Shown here one piece after another: positions 1-8,085 of a stretch of 61,351 bases of DNA. This stretch comes from an uncultured delta proteobacterium. Its GTDB lineage: Bacteria; Myxococcota_A; UBA9160; JAFDET01. A program made the position numbers and the translations under genes. The stretch lies in assembly GCA_947259215.1 (NCBI GenBank), contig CAMYLJ010000024.1, positions 49,005 to 110,355 on the forward strand, read 5' to 3'. The notes beneath the pieces are model-generated. The model saw only the letters and a program-made list of their open reading frames with translations. It was not told the origin of the DNA and searched no databases. How positions within the stretch are numbered: position 1 is the stretch's first letter; every line of letters starts with the position of its first letter.

Positions 1-1
1 G

Positions 2-835
2 CCGCCGCTCGAGCCGCTGCGCAGCACCCTGGAGGCCCACGGCGTCCCGGTGCCGGCGCGTCTCGGCGGCGATCCCGACGCGGGGATCGAGCTGCTCGAG
101 GACGTGGGCGACCTCTCGCTCGAGGAGGCCGTCCGCGACGCGAGCCCGGAGGCGCAGCGCGCGCTCTACCGGGAGGCGGTGGGACTCGTCCCCCGCATCC
201 AATCGCTTCCCCCGGATCCGGCGCTTCCCGCCTTCGCGCGGCGGCTCGATCGCCCCCTGCTGCGCTACAAGGCCGAGCTCTTTGCGCGCTGGAGCCTTCC
301 CGCCGCCCTGGGTCGCGAGCCGCGCGCCGCCGAGACCGGCGCCGTGCAGGCGGCCTTCGAGCGCGTCGCCGACGCCGCCCTCCAGGCGCCCCAGCGCCTG
401 GCGCACCGCGACTACCAGAGCCGGAACCTCCACCTGGGTCCCGGGGGCGGGCTCGTGCTGCTCGACGTGCAGGGCGCGTTCCTGGCGCCCCCGGAGTACG
501 ACCTCGCCTGCCTGCTGCGCGACTCCTACGTCGAGCTGCCCGAGCCCCTGGTGCAGACGCTGCTGGCCGAGGTGCGACCGGCCCTACCCGACGCACCGGA
601 CCCGGAGCGCTTCGCGGCGCGCTTCGATCTGCTGGCTCTCGCGCGCAAGGCGAAGGACCACGCGCGCTTCCTCTACGCCGCGCGGACCCGCGACGACGCC
701 CGCTGGCTCGAGCACGTGCCGGTCACCGTCCGCCACCTGCGCCGCGCCGCCGAGGGAGCAGCCGCGCGCGATCCCGCCTTCGCCGACCTCGCCGCGTTCG
801 TCGCCGGCCTGCCGGAGGATCCGTGCGCGCGATGA
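2..835 (+). CDS. amgK: AmgK-like amino-sugar kinase (5' end outside window)
   Basis: Aminoglycoside-phosphotransferase-fold kinase. In the AmgK/MurU route this enzyme phosphorylates the anomeric carbon of MurNAc/GlcNAc in the cytoplasm. The Brenner-type catalytic loop HRDYQSRN is followed by LLDVQGAF and then YDLACLLRDSYVEL. That is the AmgK arrangement of catalytic Asp, metal-binding Asp and the YDL(x)SLLRD signature. The reading frame is open back to base 2 with homology-like sequence, so the N-terminal lobe is missing only because of the window edge; GTG at 50 is not the true start. The stop overlaps the GTG of the next gene by 13 bases, so the two are probably translationally coupled. AnmK nearby supports a wall-recycling role. 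The sugar substrate itself is inferred. Confidence 0.8.
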   Translation, partial: PPLEPLRSTLEAHGVPVPARLGGDPDAGIELLEDVGDLSLEEAVRDASPEAQRALYREAVGLVPRIQSLPPDPALPAFARRLDRPLLRYKAELFARWSLPAALGREPRAAETGAVQAAFERVADAALQAPQRLAHRDYQSRNLHLGPGGGLVLLDVQGAFLAPPEYDLACLLRDSYVELPEPLVQTLLAEVRPALPDAPDPERFAARFDLLALARKAKDHARFLYAARTRDDARWLEHVPVTVRHLRRAAEGAAARDPAFADLAAFVAGLPEDPCAR

Positions 836-1773
836 TCCTGGCCGCGGGCCTGGGAACCCGCATGCGCCCGCTCTCGGACCTGCGGCCGAAGCCGGCCCTG
901 CCGATCCGCGGGCTCCCGCTGGTGGGCTACACGCTCGCGCTGCTGGCGCACCACGGGATCCACGAGGTCGCGCTCAACCTGCACGCCCAGCCCGACCAGC
1001 TGCGCGCCGCGGCCGAGCGCCACTGCCCCCCGGGCGTCTCGCTGCACTTCTCCCACGAGCCCGAGCTGCTGGGCACGGGCGGCGGCATCCGGGCCCTGCA
1101 AGCCTGGCTGCGGGAGAGCGACCCGTGCCTGATCCTCGGGGGCGACATGCTGCTCGACGCGGACCTCGGCGCCCTGGTGGCGACCCATCGCAGCCGTGAG
1201 GATTCCCTGACCCTGCTGTTGCGCCGCGATCCGCGCGGTGCCACGTTCGGCACGATCGGAGTGGACTCGGAGAGGGGTGTGCGCCGCATCGGGAGCCGAT
1301 TCGATCTGGGCGGAGAGCACCGTGCAGGCGTGTATGCCCACGCGACGGTGATCGCCGCGCGCGCGCTCGCCACCCTGCCCTCAACCCGGGTCTTCGGCCA
1401 CCTGGACGGATGGGCGATGCCCCTCCTGGCCGCCGGGGCCGAGGACATCCGGGCCGAGCTGGCGGAGCCGGAGGCCTGCACCTGGGAGCCCGTGGGGACC
1501 CCCGAGGAGTACCTCGCCGCGAACCTGCGAACGCCCAAGCTGAGCTACCTGGACGCCGATGAGTGGGCACGGGGCCACGGAGTACGCCTGACCCGGGATC
1601 TGGTCGTCGGCGCCGGCGCCACGCTCGCTGCCGGGGCGCGGCTGGAGCGGGCCGTGGTCTGGGAGGACGAGCAGGTGCCGGCGGGCTTCCGGGGCAGCGA
1701 CGGCGTCTTCGCGGGCGGGCGCTTCCATGCCTGCGGCCCGGGCCTGGAGGGAAGGACGACAGGGGATGCCTGA
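823..1773 (+). CDS. murU: MurU-like sugar-1-phosphate nucleotidyltransferase
   Basis: Nucleotidyltransferase of the GT-A-like NTP_transferase family, expected to make UDP-MurNAc (or a related UDP/GDP sugar) from the AmgK product. The N-terminus shows the nucleotide-binding GLGTRMRPL signature (about residues 9-17) and RPKPALP (21-27). LGGDML (about 106-111) carries the metal-binding Asp. The predicted protein is 316 residues. Typical MurU is about 220-240, and the extra C-terminal ~80 residues contain a hexapeptide-like VVGAGATLAAGARLERAVV stretch suggesting a short left-handed beta-helix. GTG at 823 has GGAGG about 5 bases upstream and lies inside the amgK 3' end. The MurU assignment rests on the AmgK neighbour. 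A mannose- or glucose-1-phosphate nucleotidyltransferase is the alternative. Confidence 0.72.
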   Translation: MRAMILAAGLGTRMRPLSDLRPKPALPIRGLPLVGYTLALLAHHGIHEVALNLHAQPDQLRAAAERHCPPGVSLHFSHEPELLGTGGGIRALQAWLRESDPCLILGGDMLLDADLGALVATHRSREDSLTLLLRRDPRGATFGTIGVDSERGVRRIGSRFDLGGEHRAGVYAHATVIAARALATLPSTRVFGHLDGWAMPLLAAGAEDIRAELAEPEACTWEPVGTPEEYLAANLRTPKLSYLDADEWARGHGVRLTRDLVVGAGATLAAGARLERAVVWEDEQVPAGFRGSDGVFAGGRFHACGPGLEGRTTGDA

Positions 1774-2500
1774 GGTGATCTTCATCGGCACGAGCGACGC
1801 CTTCGGCGCCGCCGGCCGGCGCCAGACGGCCATCCTGATCCGCGGCCGCGACGGGACGCTGCTCCTCGACTGCGGTCCCACCACCAACACGGGACTGGCG
1901 GACCTGGGTGTGCCGCGGGATCAGGTGGATGCGATCGTGATCTCCCATTTTCACGGCGACCACTTCGGCGGGATCCCGCTGCTGCTGCTGGGCGCGCGCT
2001 ACGAAGACGACCGACGCAAGCCGATCCAGATCGCGGGTCCGGAGGGCGTCGAGCAGCGGGTGCGGACGCTGGCCGACGCCATGGCGCACCGCATCGAGGA
2101 CGACTGGCCCTTCGCGATCCAGTTCCAGGAGCTCGAGCCGGGCGTCGAGCACGCCGTGGGTCCGGCGACCGTCCGCGTCTTCGGAACCCACCACAACCGG
2201 GACGTGAATCCATACGCCCTCGATGTCGAGATCGACGACAAGCGGATCGTCTTCTCCGGCGACACGGGCTGGTTCGACGAGCTGCCCGAGTTCGTGCGCG
2301 GTGCCGACCTCTTCATCTGCGAGTGCAACTTCTACGACCGCGACTACGAGTTCCACCTGAACTACCAGACGCTCCTCGCACACCGGGATCGCTTCGACGT
2401 CAAGCGCATGATCCTGACCCACTTCTCCGAGGAGATGGCTCCCCTGCGCGGACGCTGCGAGTTCGAGACCGCCGACGACGGGATGAAGATCACGCTCTGA
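1766..2500 (+). CDS. metallo-beta-lactamase-fold hydrolase
   Basis: 244-residue hydrolase of the RNase Z-like branch of the metallo-beta-lactamase superfamily. The zinc motif HFHGDH lies at residues 61-66. Further ligands are likely in GTHHNRD, in FSGDTGW and in the C-terminal LTHFSEE. No RNase Z substrate-recognition arm is obvious, so a small-molecule or phosphodiester substrate is as likely as tRNA. ATG at 1766 follows GGAGGGAAGGA and overlaps the end of the nucleotidyltransferase by 8 bases, so it appears to be third in the amgK-murU operon. Its 3' end overlaps convergent anmK by 11 bases. Substrate unknown; a role in wall-sugar recycling would be inference from location only. Confidence 0.8.
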   Translation: MPEVIFIGTSDAFGAAGRRQTAILIRGRDGTLLLDCGPTTNTGLADLGVPRDQVDAIVISHFHGDHFGGIPLLLLGARYEDDRRKPIQIAGPEGVEQRVRTLADAMAHRIEDDWPFAIQFQELEPGVEHAVGPATVRVFGTHHNRDVNPYALDVEIDDKRIVFSGDTGWFDELPEFVRGADLFICECNFYDRDYEFHLNYQTLLAHRDRFDVKRMILTHFSEEMAPLRGRCEFETADDGMKITL

Positions 2501-3638
2501 AGCCGACCCGGCTGCGGGCGCCCCGCACGATCTCGCCGAGTACCCGCGCCTCCGCCGCACCCGTCGTGCGGGGCAGGTGGTTCGGCAGCCCGAGCAGGGC
2601 GTTCCTCCCCATCAGCGAGAAGGCCATGGCCTCGGTCGCGTCCGCGGGCACGCCCGCTGCCTCCAGCGGCTCGACCGGCGGGCCCGCCAGCGCACGCGCC
2701 AGCTCCTGCATCACGACCGGGTTGCTGCTACCGCCACCCCCGACGAGCACGCGGCCCGGCGGCCCGAGGAAGTCGCGGCAGGCGGCGGCGACGGACTCGG
2801 CGGTGAAGGCCACCAGGGTCGCCAGCAGGTCGTCTTCGCGACCGCGCCACGCGTGCGCCAGGACCTCGGCCTCGCGCAGCCCGTAGTGCTCGCGGCCGGT
2901 GGACTTGGGCGGTGGGCGCCGCAGGTAGTCGTCGTCGAGAAGCTCCGCCAGCAGCGCGGGATCCACCCGGCCCGCGCGGGCCCGGGCGCCGTCGCGGTCG
3001 AAGCGCTCGCGGCCGTCGCTCGCGATCTGCACCACCCCATCCATGAGCGCGTTGGCGGGACCCACGTCGAACGCCACCACCTCCTCGGGACGCGCGCCCG
3101 CCGGAAGCCAGGTCACGTTGGCGATGCCACCCAGGTTGAGGATCACCCGGGCCTCGTCGGGCGCGCCGAGCGCAGCCTGGTGGAAGAAGGGCGCCAACGG
3201 CGCGCCCTCCCCCCCGGCGGCCAGATCGCGGGCGCGGAAGTCCGCCACCGTGTCCAGGCCCGTGCGTTCGGCGATCACGGACGGGTCGCCGATCTGGAGG
3301 CTGGCCCGTACCTCGGGATGGTGGGCCACGGTCTGGCCATGGGATGCGATCGCGTCCACGCGCGCCAGGCCGCCCGCTTCGGCGGCCACCCGCTGCGCCG
3401 CCTCGGCGAAGCGCGCGCCGAGCTCCACGTCCAAGGCCGCCAGCTCCCGCAGTGCGTCGGCGCCGTCCACCCGCGCCGCGGCCAGGCGGTGGATGCGCTC
3501 CTGGAGCGGTGCGGGCAGCGGCTCCTCGCAGTAGGCCAGCAGCTCGAAGGGTCGGGCGTCCGGCCCGTCGGGCCACTCCACGAGCGCCGCGTCGATGCCG
3601 TCCGCCGAGGTGCCCGAGATCAGGCCGATCACCCGCAC
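2490..3638 (-). CDS. anmK: anhydro-N-acetylmuramic acid kinase
   Basis: AnmK hydrolyses and phosphorylates 1,6-anhydro-MurNAc to MurNAc-6-phosphate during peptidoglycan recycling. The ASKHA-fold phosphate loop GLISGTSADGID is at the very N-terminus. It is followed by the family motifs IASHGQTVAHHPE, LQIGDPSVIAERTG, LNLGGIANVTWLP, FDVGPANALMDG and VGGGGSSNPV. The length of 382 residues fits the usual 370-390. GTG at 3638 was chosen because it gives the canonical N-terminus VRVIGLISGT; the upstream in-frame extension is low-quality sequence. It converges on the hydrolase gene. Having both AnmK and AmgK/MurU suggests two entry routes for MurNAc. Confidence 0.93.
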   Translation of the reverse strand: MRVIGLISGTSADGIDAALVEWPDGPDARPFELLAYCEEPLPAPLQERIHRLAAARVDGADALRELAALDVELGARFAEAAQRVAAEAGGLARVDAIASHGQTVAHHPEVRASLQIGDPSVIAERTGLDTVADFRARDLAAGGEGAPLAPFFHQAALGAPDEARVILNLGGIANVTWLPAGARPEEVVAFDVGPANALMDGVVQIASDGRERFDRDGARARAGRVDPALLAELLDDDYLRRPPPKSTGREHYGLREAEVLAHAWRGREDDLLATLVAFTAESVAAACRDFLGPPGRVLVGGGGSSNPVVMQELARALAGPPVEPLEAAGVPADATEAMAFSLMGRNALLGLPNHLPRTTGAAEARVLGEIVRGARSRVGFRA

Positions 3639-3695
3639 GGGGCGGAGCCTAGCAGCCCGACCCGAGACCAAGTCTTGGGTCGGCTTGCGCCGCAC

Positions 3696-3716
3696 ACGGA
3701 GCCCTTCGGGCTCCGT
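3696..3716. terminator. 9-bp hairpin upstream of the glycosyltransferase operon
   Basis: A perfect 9-bp stem (ACGGAGCCC / GGGCTCCGT) with a TTC loop. There is no following T-run, so intrinsic termination is uncertain. It could equally be an operator, since it lies just upstream of the -35 box at 3728. It sits between the divergent anmK and 3803 genes. Confidence 0.3.
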
Positions 3717-3727
3717 CAGCTAGCCCG

Positions 3728-3756
3728 TTGACAGCCCGAAGGGCGGCCCCAATACT
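3728..3756 (+). promoter_or_regulatory. sigma-70-type promoter
   Basis: TTGACA (3728-3733), a 17-base spacer and AATACT (3751-3756). The -35 box is perfect and four of six -10 bases match. It reads toward the membrane protein at 3803 and the glycosyltransferase genes behind it. The spacer begins with GCCCGAAGGGC, the inverted copy of GCCCTTCGGGC at 3701-3711, which could be an operator. Confidence 0.55.
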
Positions 3757-3802
3757 CCGCCACTCCACAGCTTTCCCCCCCCGATGCGCGAGGCCTCCCG
3801 CC

Positions 3803-4066
3803 ATGACCGACGATTCCCGCGCCCAGGGCGGCCTGATCTGCATCGCCGTCGTCGTGCTCGGCGCACTCTTCCTGGTGGGCCTGCTGCAGAAGAGCTACTG
3901 GGCCCTGGCCCTCCCCGTCGCCGCTGTCACGCTCTTCGGACTCGGCCTGGCCTTCTGGGTGGGCTGGACCATCGCCACGGTGCAGGTGGAGCCGGAGGCC
4001 GATTTCGAGCCCGCAGCAGGGGAGCCCGCAGCTCCCGAGTCCGTCGCACCCGAAGGGCCCGCCTGA
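3803..4066 (+). CDS. small two-TM membrane protein
   Basis: 87-residue predicted inner-membrane protein of unknown function. Two hydrophobic segments (about residues 10-28 and 33-56) are followed by an acidic Pro/Ala/Glu tail. ATG at 3803 is preferred because upstream in-frame sequence is arginine/proline-rich and not membrane-like. It is the first gene after the promoter at 3728 and ends 7 bases before the glycosyltransferase GTG, so it is probably cotranscribed. No family recognised. Confidence 0.6.
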   Translation: MTDDSRAQGGLICIAVVVLGALFLVGLLQKSYWALALPVAAVTLFGLGLAFWVGWTIATVQVEPEADFEPAAGEPAAPESVAPEGPA

Positions 4067-4073
4067 GCGGCCC

Positions 4074-5333
4074 GTGCGGATCGCGCTCCTCACCTATCGC
4101 GGGAACATGTACTGCGGCGGCCAGGGCATCTACGCCGCCCACCTGGCCCGCGAATGGCAACGCGCGGGACACGACGTGCACGTGATCGCCGGCCCGCCCC
4201 TGCCCGCCCTCGAGCCCGACATCCCGCTGCACGTGATTTCCAACGAGAACGTGTTCGGGGTCCAGCATCCGGAGTGGGCGCGGCGGCCCGACCCGCTGAA
4301 GCTCCTCCAGCCCCTGAACCTGTGGGAGCTCGGCGTGTCGCGCTTCGGGATGTTCCCCGAGATGCAGACCTTCGGGTTGCGGCTGCTGCTGCGCTGGAAG
4401 CGGCTCCAGCGCGAGCACCGCTTCGACGTGGTGTTCGACAACCAGAGCCTCACCTGGGGACTGCTCGGGATCCAGGCCAGCGGCGTGCCCGTCGTCTCGT
4501 GCATCCACCACCCGCTCCACATCGACCGCGAGGCGGACTACGCCATCGATCCGTCCCTGCCCATGAAGCTGAAGCGCACGCTCTACTTCCCGCTCTTCAT
4601 GCAGGAGGTGGTGGCGCGCCGCCTGGCGAGGATCGTGACGGTCTCCGAGTCGTCGCGCGGCGAGATCGAGCGCTACTTCGGCATCCCGGCCAAGGAAGTA
4701 GCGGTGGTCCACAACGGCACCGACCTCGAGACGTTCCGGCCCATCCCGGACACGCCGCTCGAGACGGACCTGCTCTTCGTGGGACGCAGCGACGACCGCA
4801 AGAAGGGCATCGGCACGCTGCTGGAGGCCATGACCCACCTGCCGGAGCACGTGACCCTGAAGATCGTCGACGGGCGCATCGAACCGCGCAGCCTGGTGCC
4901 GCGGCTGCTGCGCCGGTATCGCCTGGGCGAGCGGGTCGTGCTCAATCGCCGCATGCTGACGATCCCGGAGCTGGTGGCCGAGTACTCCACCGCGCGGATC
5001 GCCGTCGTGCCCTCCTTCTTCGAGGGCTTCGGCTTCCCCGCCAGCGAGGCCATGGCCTGCGGCCGGCCGGTGGTGGCCAACGCGGCGGGCGCCCTGCCCG
5101 AGGTCGTGGGCAGCGACGGCGAGGCGGGCCGGCTGGTGGCGCCGCGCGATGCACCGGGCCTGGCGGCTGCGATCCAGGAGATCCTCGCGGATCCCGGGCG
5201 GGCGGAGCGCATGGGCCGCGCGGCCCGGGCGCGGGTCGCGCGCCTGTTCCGCTGGAGCCACGCGGCCCGCGAGCTGGTGGACGTGTTCGAGGAGGCCCGG
5301 CGTGCTGCTCACCGTCGACCTCGAGCGGCTTAG
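4074..5333 (+). CDS. family 4 glycosyltransferase (GT-B)
   Basis: 419-residue GT-B fold glycosyltransferase. The N-terminal half begins LTYRGNMYCGGQGIY, a glycine-rich acceptor-side loop. The C-terminal half carries the nucleotide-sugar part with VHNGTDLETFRP, LLFVGRSDDRKKG and EGFGFPASEAMACGRPVV, the E-x7-E motif near residue 317. GTG at 4074 directly follows the small membrane protein. The 3' end overlaps the next methyltransferase by 32 bases. It is clearly paralogous to the glycosyltransferase at 6028, sharing the same start motif and the VNGT/ANGL and EGFG blocks. The product is likely a cell-surface glycan or glycolipid; donor and acceptor unknown. Confidence 0.88.
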   Translation: MRIALLTYRGNMYCGGQGIYAAHLAREWQRAGHDVHVIAGPPLPALEPDIPLHVISNENVFGVQHPEWARRPDPLKLLQPLNLWELGVSRFGMFPEMQTFGLRLLLRWKRLQREHRFDVVFDNQSLTWGLLGIQASGVPVVSCIHHPLHIDREADYAIDPSLPMKLKRTLYFPLFMQEVVARRLARIVTVSESSRGEIERYFGIPAKEVAVVHNGTDLETFRPIPDTPLETDLLFVGRSDDRKKGIGTLLEAMTHLPEHVTLKIVDGRIEPRSLVPRLLRRYRLGERVVLNRRMLTIPELVAEYSTARIAVVPSFFEGFGFPASEAMACGRPVVANAAGALPEVVGSDGEAGRLVAPRDAPGLAAAIQEILADPGRAERMGRAARARVARLFRWSHAARELVDVFEEARRAAHRRPRAA

Positions 5334-6027
5334 GCTGCGCCCCGGCGAGCGGATCCTCGACGCCGGCTGCGGCGAGGGCCGCCACTGCTTTGGCGCCCTG
5401 GAGCGCGGCGCGCGCGTGGTGGGCCTCGACCTCGACCGGCCGTCCCTCGCCGCCGGCGCCCGGCCGCTGCGCACGCGCGCCCGCGAGCTCGGGTCCCTCG
5501 GCGAGATGATCCAGGGCAACGCCTTCCAGCTGCCCTTTCCCGACGCGAGCTTCGACAAGGTGATCTGCTCGGAGGTGATGGAGCACGTGCACGACTTCCG
5601 CGGCGCCGCCCGCGAGCTGGCGCGCGTGACCCGGCCGGGGGGCTGGCTGGCGGTGACGATCCCGACCGCCACGAGCGAGCATCTCTACCTCCGCCTGGGC
5701 GACGAGTACTTCGAGAGCCCGGGCGGCCACATCCGCATCTTCCGTCCTCGCGAGCTCGCCCTGGGCCTGGCCGACGCCGGCTTCGCGACCCGCGGCGTCG
5801 GATTCGCCCACGGCCTCCACACGCCCTACTGGGTGCTGCGTTCGCTCGTCGGACTCCCGGACGCCGACGCCTTCGGCCCGGTGCGCGCGTATCGTCGCTT
5901 CCTGATCCGCGCCACCGCCTCCCCCTTGATGGAGCGCGTGGAGCGCGTCCTGAACCGGATCTGCCCCAAGAGCCTGATCCTGTACGCAGAGCGCTGCGCC
6001 GCTCCGGCGCGCGCCGAGGCCGCCTAG
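5302..6027 (+). CDS. class I SAM-dependent methyltransferase
   Basis: 241-residue methyltransferase of the Methyltransf_11 type. Motif I is ILDAGCGEGRHC (about residues 17-28). The acidic motif II GLDLDRP and post-motif VICSEVMEHVHDF follow. GTG at 5302 is chosen because GGAGG lies at 5291-5295; it starts inside the upstream glycosyltransferase gene. The stop codon directly abuts the GTG of the next glycosyltransferase. Its position between two glycosyltransferases suggests methylation of the same glycan or lipid; the substrate is inferred only. Confidence 0.85.
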   Translation: MLLTVDLERLRLRPGERILDAGCGEGRHCFGALERGARVVGLDLDRPSLAAGARPLRTRARELGSLGEMIQGNAFQLPFPDASFDKVICSEVMEHVHDFRGAARELARVTRPGGWLAVTIPTATSEHLYLRLGDEYFESPGGHIRIFRPRELALGLADAGFATRGVGFAHGLHTPYWVLRSLVGLPDADAFGPVRAYRRFLIRATASPLMERVERVLNRICPKSLILYAERCAAPARAEAA

Positions 6028-7356
6028 GTGGAGCACCCGCTGCGCATCGCCTTCACGAGCTACCGGGGCAACATGAAGTGCGGCGGCCAGGGGATCTACC
6101 TCTGGTTCCTGGCGCGCGAGCTGGCGGGCCTGGGCCACCGGGTCGACGTGCTGGTGGGTCCGCCCTACCCCGACCCGATGCCCTTCAGCGAGGACGTCAC
6201 CCCCCTCGAGAACGAGCAGTTCTGGGCCAAGTGGTTCGTGCGCGACTGGGCGCACTTTCTGCCGCAGCCCGATCCGCTGCGCGTCTTCTCGCCGCTCCAC
6301 TTCTTCGAGCTCGCCGCCAGCCGCGTGGGCTTCCTGCCGGAGCCCCTGGCCTTCAGCCTGCGGGCGTTCCGGACCCTGGCCGCGCGCCTGCGCGCGGGCC
6401 AGCGCTACGACGTGGTCCACGACGTGCAGAGCCTGGGCTGGGGGCTGCTCGGAATCCGCGCCCTGGGCCTCCCGGTCGTGACCACCGTGCACCACCCGCT
6501 GTCGGTGGACCGGCTGGCGTCCTTCGTGCGGGACCGCACGCTGCGCGACGCCGTGGGGACCGTCACCTTCCATCCCGTGGGCATGCAGGCCCGGGTCGCG
6601 CGCCGCCTGGATCGCGTCCTCACCTCGTCGCGCGCCAGCGCGGAGCGGATCGCTCGCGACTTCGGCGTGCGTCCCGAGCGGATCGCGAACGTGGCCAACG
6701 GGCTCGACACCGAGCTGTTCCGGCCGGACCCGCAGGTTTCCCGGAGCGCCACGGAGGTGCTGCTGGTGGGCCGCGCGTCGGATCCCACCAAGGGCGTGCG
6801 CATCATGCTCCAGGCCCTCGCCCGCCTGCCCGACGACGTGACCCTCACCCTGGTGGACGACGCGCACCCGGGAAACCCCGCCCGCACGTGGGCCCGCGAG
6901 GCCGGCTGCGCCGAGCGCGTGACCTTCAGCGGCCGCGTGCCCACCGACGAGCTGGTCCGGCTCTACAACCGTGCCGCGCTGGTCGCCGTGCCGTCCTTCT
7001 ACGAGGGCTTCGGACTGCCCGCCGCCGAGGCGATGGCCTGCGGCACTCCGGTGGTCGCGAGCGCGGCCGGCGCGTTGTCCGAGGTGGTGCGCGCCGCGGG
7101 CGGCGGCGTCCTCGTCCCGCCCGGCGATCCCGAGGCCCTGGCCAAGGCGATCGCGGGGCTGCTGGAGCAGCCGGAGCTGCGGGCGCGCCTGGGAGGGAGC
7201 GCCCGGGAGCGCGTGGTGGCGCGTTTCGCTTGGCCGCGGATCGCCCGGGCGACCGTCGACGTCTACCGGGAGGTGCTGGCCGAACGCGGACGCCCGGCGA
7301 GCACCACCACGTCGGCCCAGTCCGGGATCCGACGGGCGCCCGCGTCGAGCGCCTGA
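6028..7356 (+). CDS. family 4 glycosyltransferase, paralog of the 4074 gene
   Basis: 442-residue GT-B glycosyltransferase. It opens with FTSYRGNMKCGGQGIYLWFL, matching the paralog upstream, then VANGLDTELFRPD, VLLVGRASDPTKGV and EGFGLPAAEAMACGTPVV (about residue 325). GTG at 6028 directly follows the methyltransferase stop. The 3' end overlaps the convergent methyltransferase at 7263-8054 by 94 bases. The C-terminal ~30 residues are low-complexity and may have been gained by loss of an earlier stop. It probably adds the next residue on the same glycan as the first paralog. Confidence 0.87.
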   Translation: MEHPLRIAFTSYRGNMKCGGQGIYLWFLARELAGLGHRVDVLVGPPYPDPMPFSEDVTPLENEQFWAKWFVRDWAHFLPQPDPLRVFSPLHFFELAASRVGFLPEPLAFSLRAFRTLAARLRAGQRYDVVHDVQSLGWGLLGIRALGLPVVTTVHHPLSVDRLASFVRDRTLRDAVGTVTFHPVGMQARVARRLDRVLTSSRASAERIARDFGVRPERIANVANGLDTELFRPDPQVSRSATEVLLVGRASDPTKGVRIMLQALARLPDDVTLTLVDDAHPGNPARTWAREAGCAERVTFSGRVPTDELVRLYNRAALVAVPSFYEGFGLPAAEAMACGTPVVASAAGALSEVVRAAGGGVLVPPGDPEALAKAIAGLLEQPELRARLGGSARERVVARFAWPRIARATVDVYREVLAERGRPASTTTSAQSGIRRAPASSA

Positions 7357-8054
7357 ACCGCGCCCCGCGCCAGCGACTTCGGAAGTGCCGCCAGCAGCGC
7401 AGCCCAGCCGGGGAAGCCCCACGCCAGCGAGATCCCCTCGATCTGCTCCAGATGCAGCGCCGCGCCGGCCTGCTGCCGCATGAGGTCGAGGTCGTAGCGC
7501 GTGAAATGATCGCTCGGAACGTCGTACATGCGCCGCCCCGGGCTCACTGCCCGCCCGAGCCAGGTCTCGCGACCGAGGTCCAGGGCTCGCGCCAGCCGGC
7601 AGGCAGCGGACTCGAAGTTCGCGATCGCCAGCACGACGCGCCCTTCGGGCTTGGTCACCCGCGCCATCTCGGCAATCGCCCGCTCGGGGCGATCGAAGTG
7701 ATCGATGGACCCCTTGCAGTAGACGGCGCTGAAGCTCGCGTCGGCGAACGGCAGGCGGTCCGACCAGGCCTGCACGAACGCGGGGGCCGGCCCCTCGCGC
7801 TCCTCGCCCACCAGCTGCGCCAGCCCCAGCATGCGCGACGACGGCTCCACGCCTACCACCAGCGCACCCCGGGCGGCGAGGGTGAACGCGTCGGCACCCG
7901 GGCCGCTGGCCACGTCGAGGACGCGACCGCCCCCACCCGCATCGGCCAGGCCCAGGGTGAGGTCGGTCATGCGCGCGAACAGGTACTCGCTGTCGACGCC
8001 CATCCCGGTCGGGATCACGTGGCTCATGTCGCGGTCGAGGTCGGCAACGCGCAC
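7263..8054 (-). CDS. class I SAM-dependent methyltransferase
   Basis: 263-residue Methyltransf_11-type protein. Motif I RVLDVASGPGADAF, GVEPSSRML, and YCKGSIDHFDRPERAI as motif IV-like sequence are visible. It is transcribed against the glycosyltransferase module and shares 94 bases with its 3' end. Substrate unknown. The arrangement (DLDRDMSHVIPTGMG leader before the SAM domain) resembles UbiE/COQ5-like methyltransferases acting on small lipophilic or sugar acceptors, but no specific family was recognised. Confidence 0.8.
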   Translation of the reverse strand: MRVADLDRDMSHVIPTGMGVDSEYLFARMTDLTLGLADAGGGGRVLDVASGPGADAFTLAARGALVVGVEPSSRMLGLAQLVGEEREGPAPAFVQAWSDRLPFADASFSAVYCKGSIDHFDRPERAIAEMARVTKPEGRVVLAIANFESAACRLARALDLGRETWLGRAVSPGRRMYDVPSDHFTRYDLDLMRQQAGAALHLEQIEGISLAWGFPGWAALLAALPKSLARGAVQALDAGARRIPDWADVVVLAGRPRSASTSR

Positions 8055-8085
8055 GGCCGGACCGTAGCCCGCCCGCTGGATGCAG

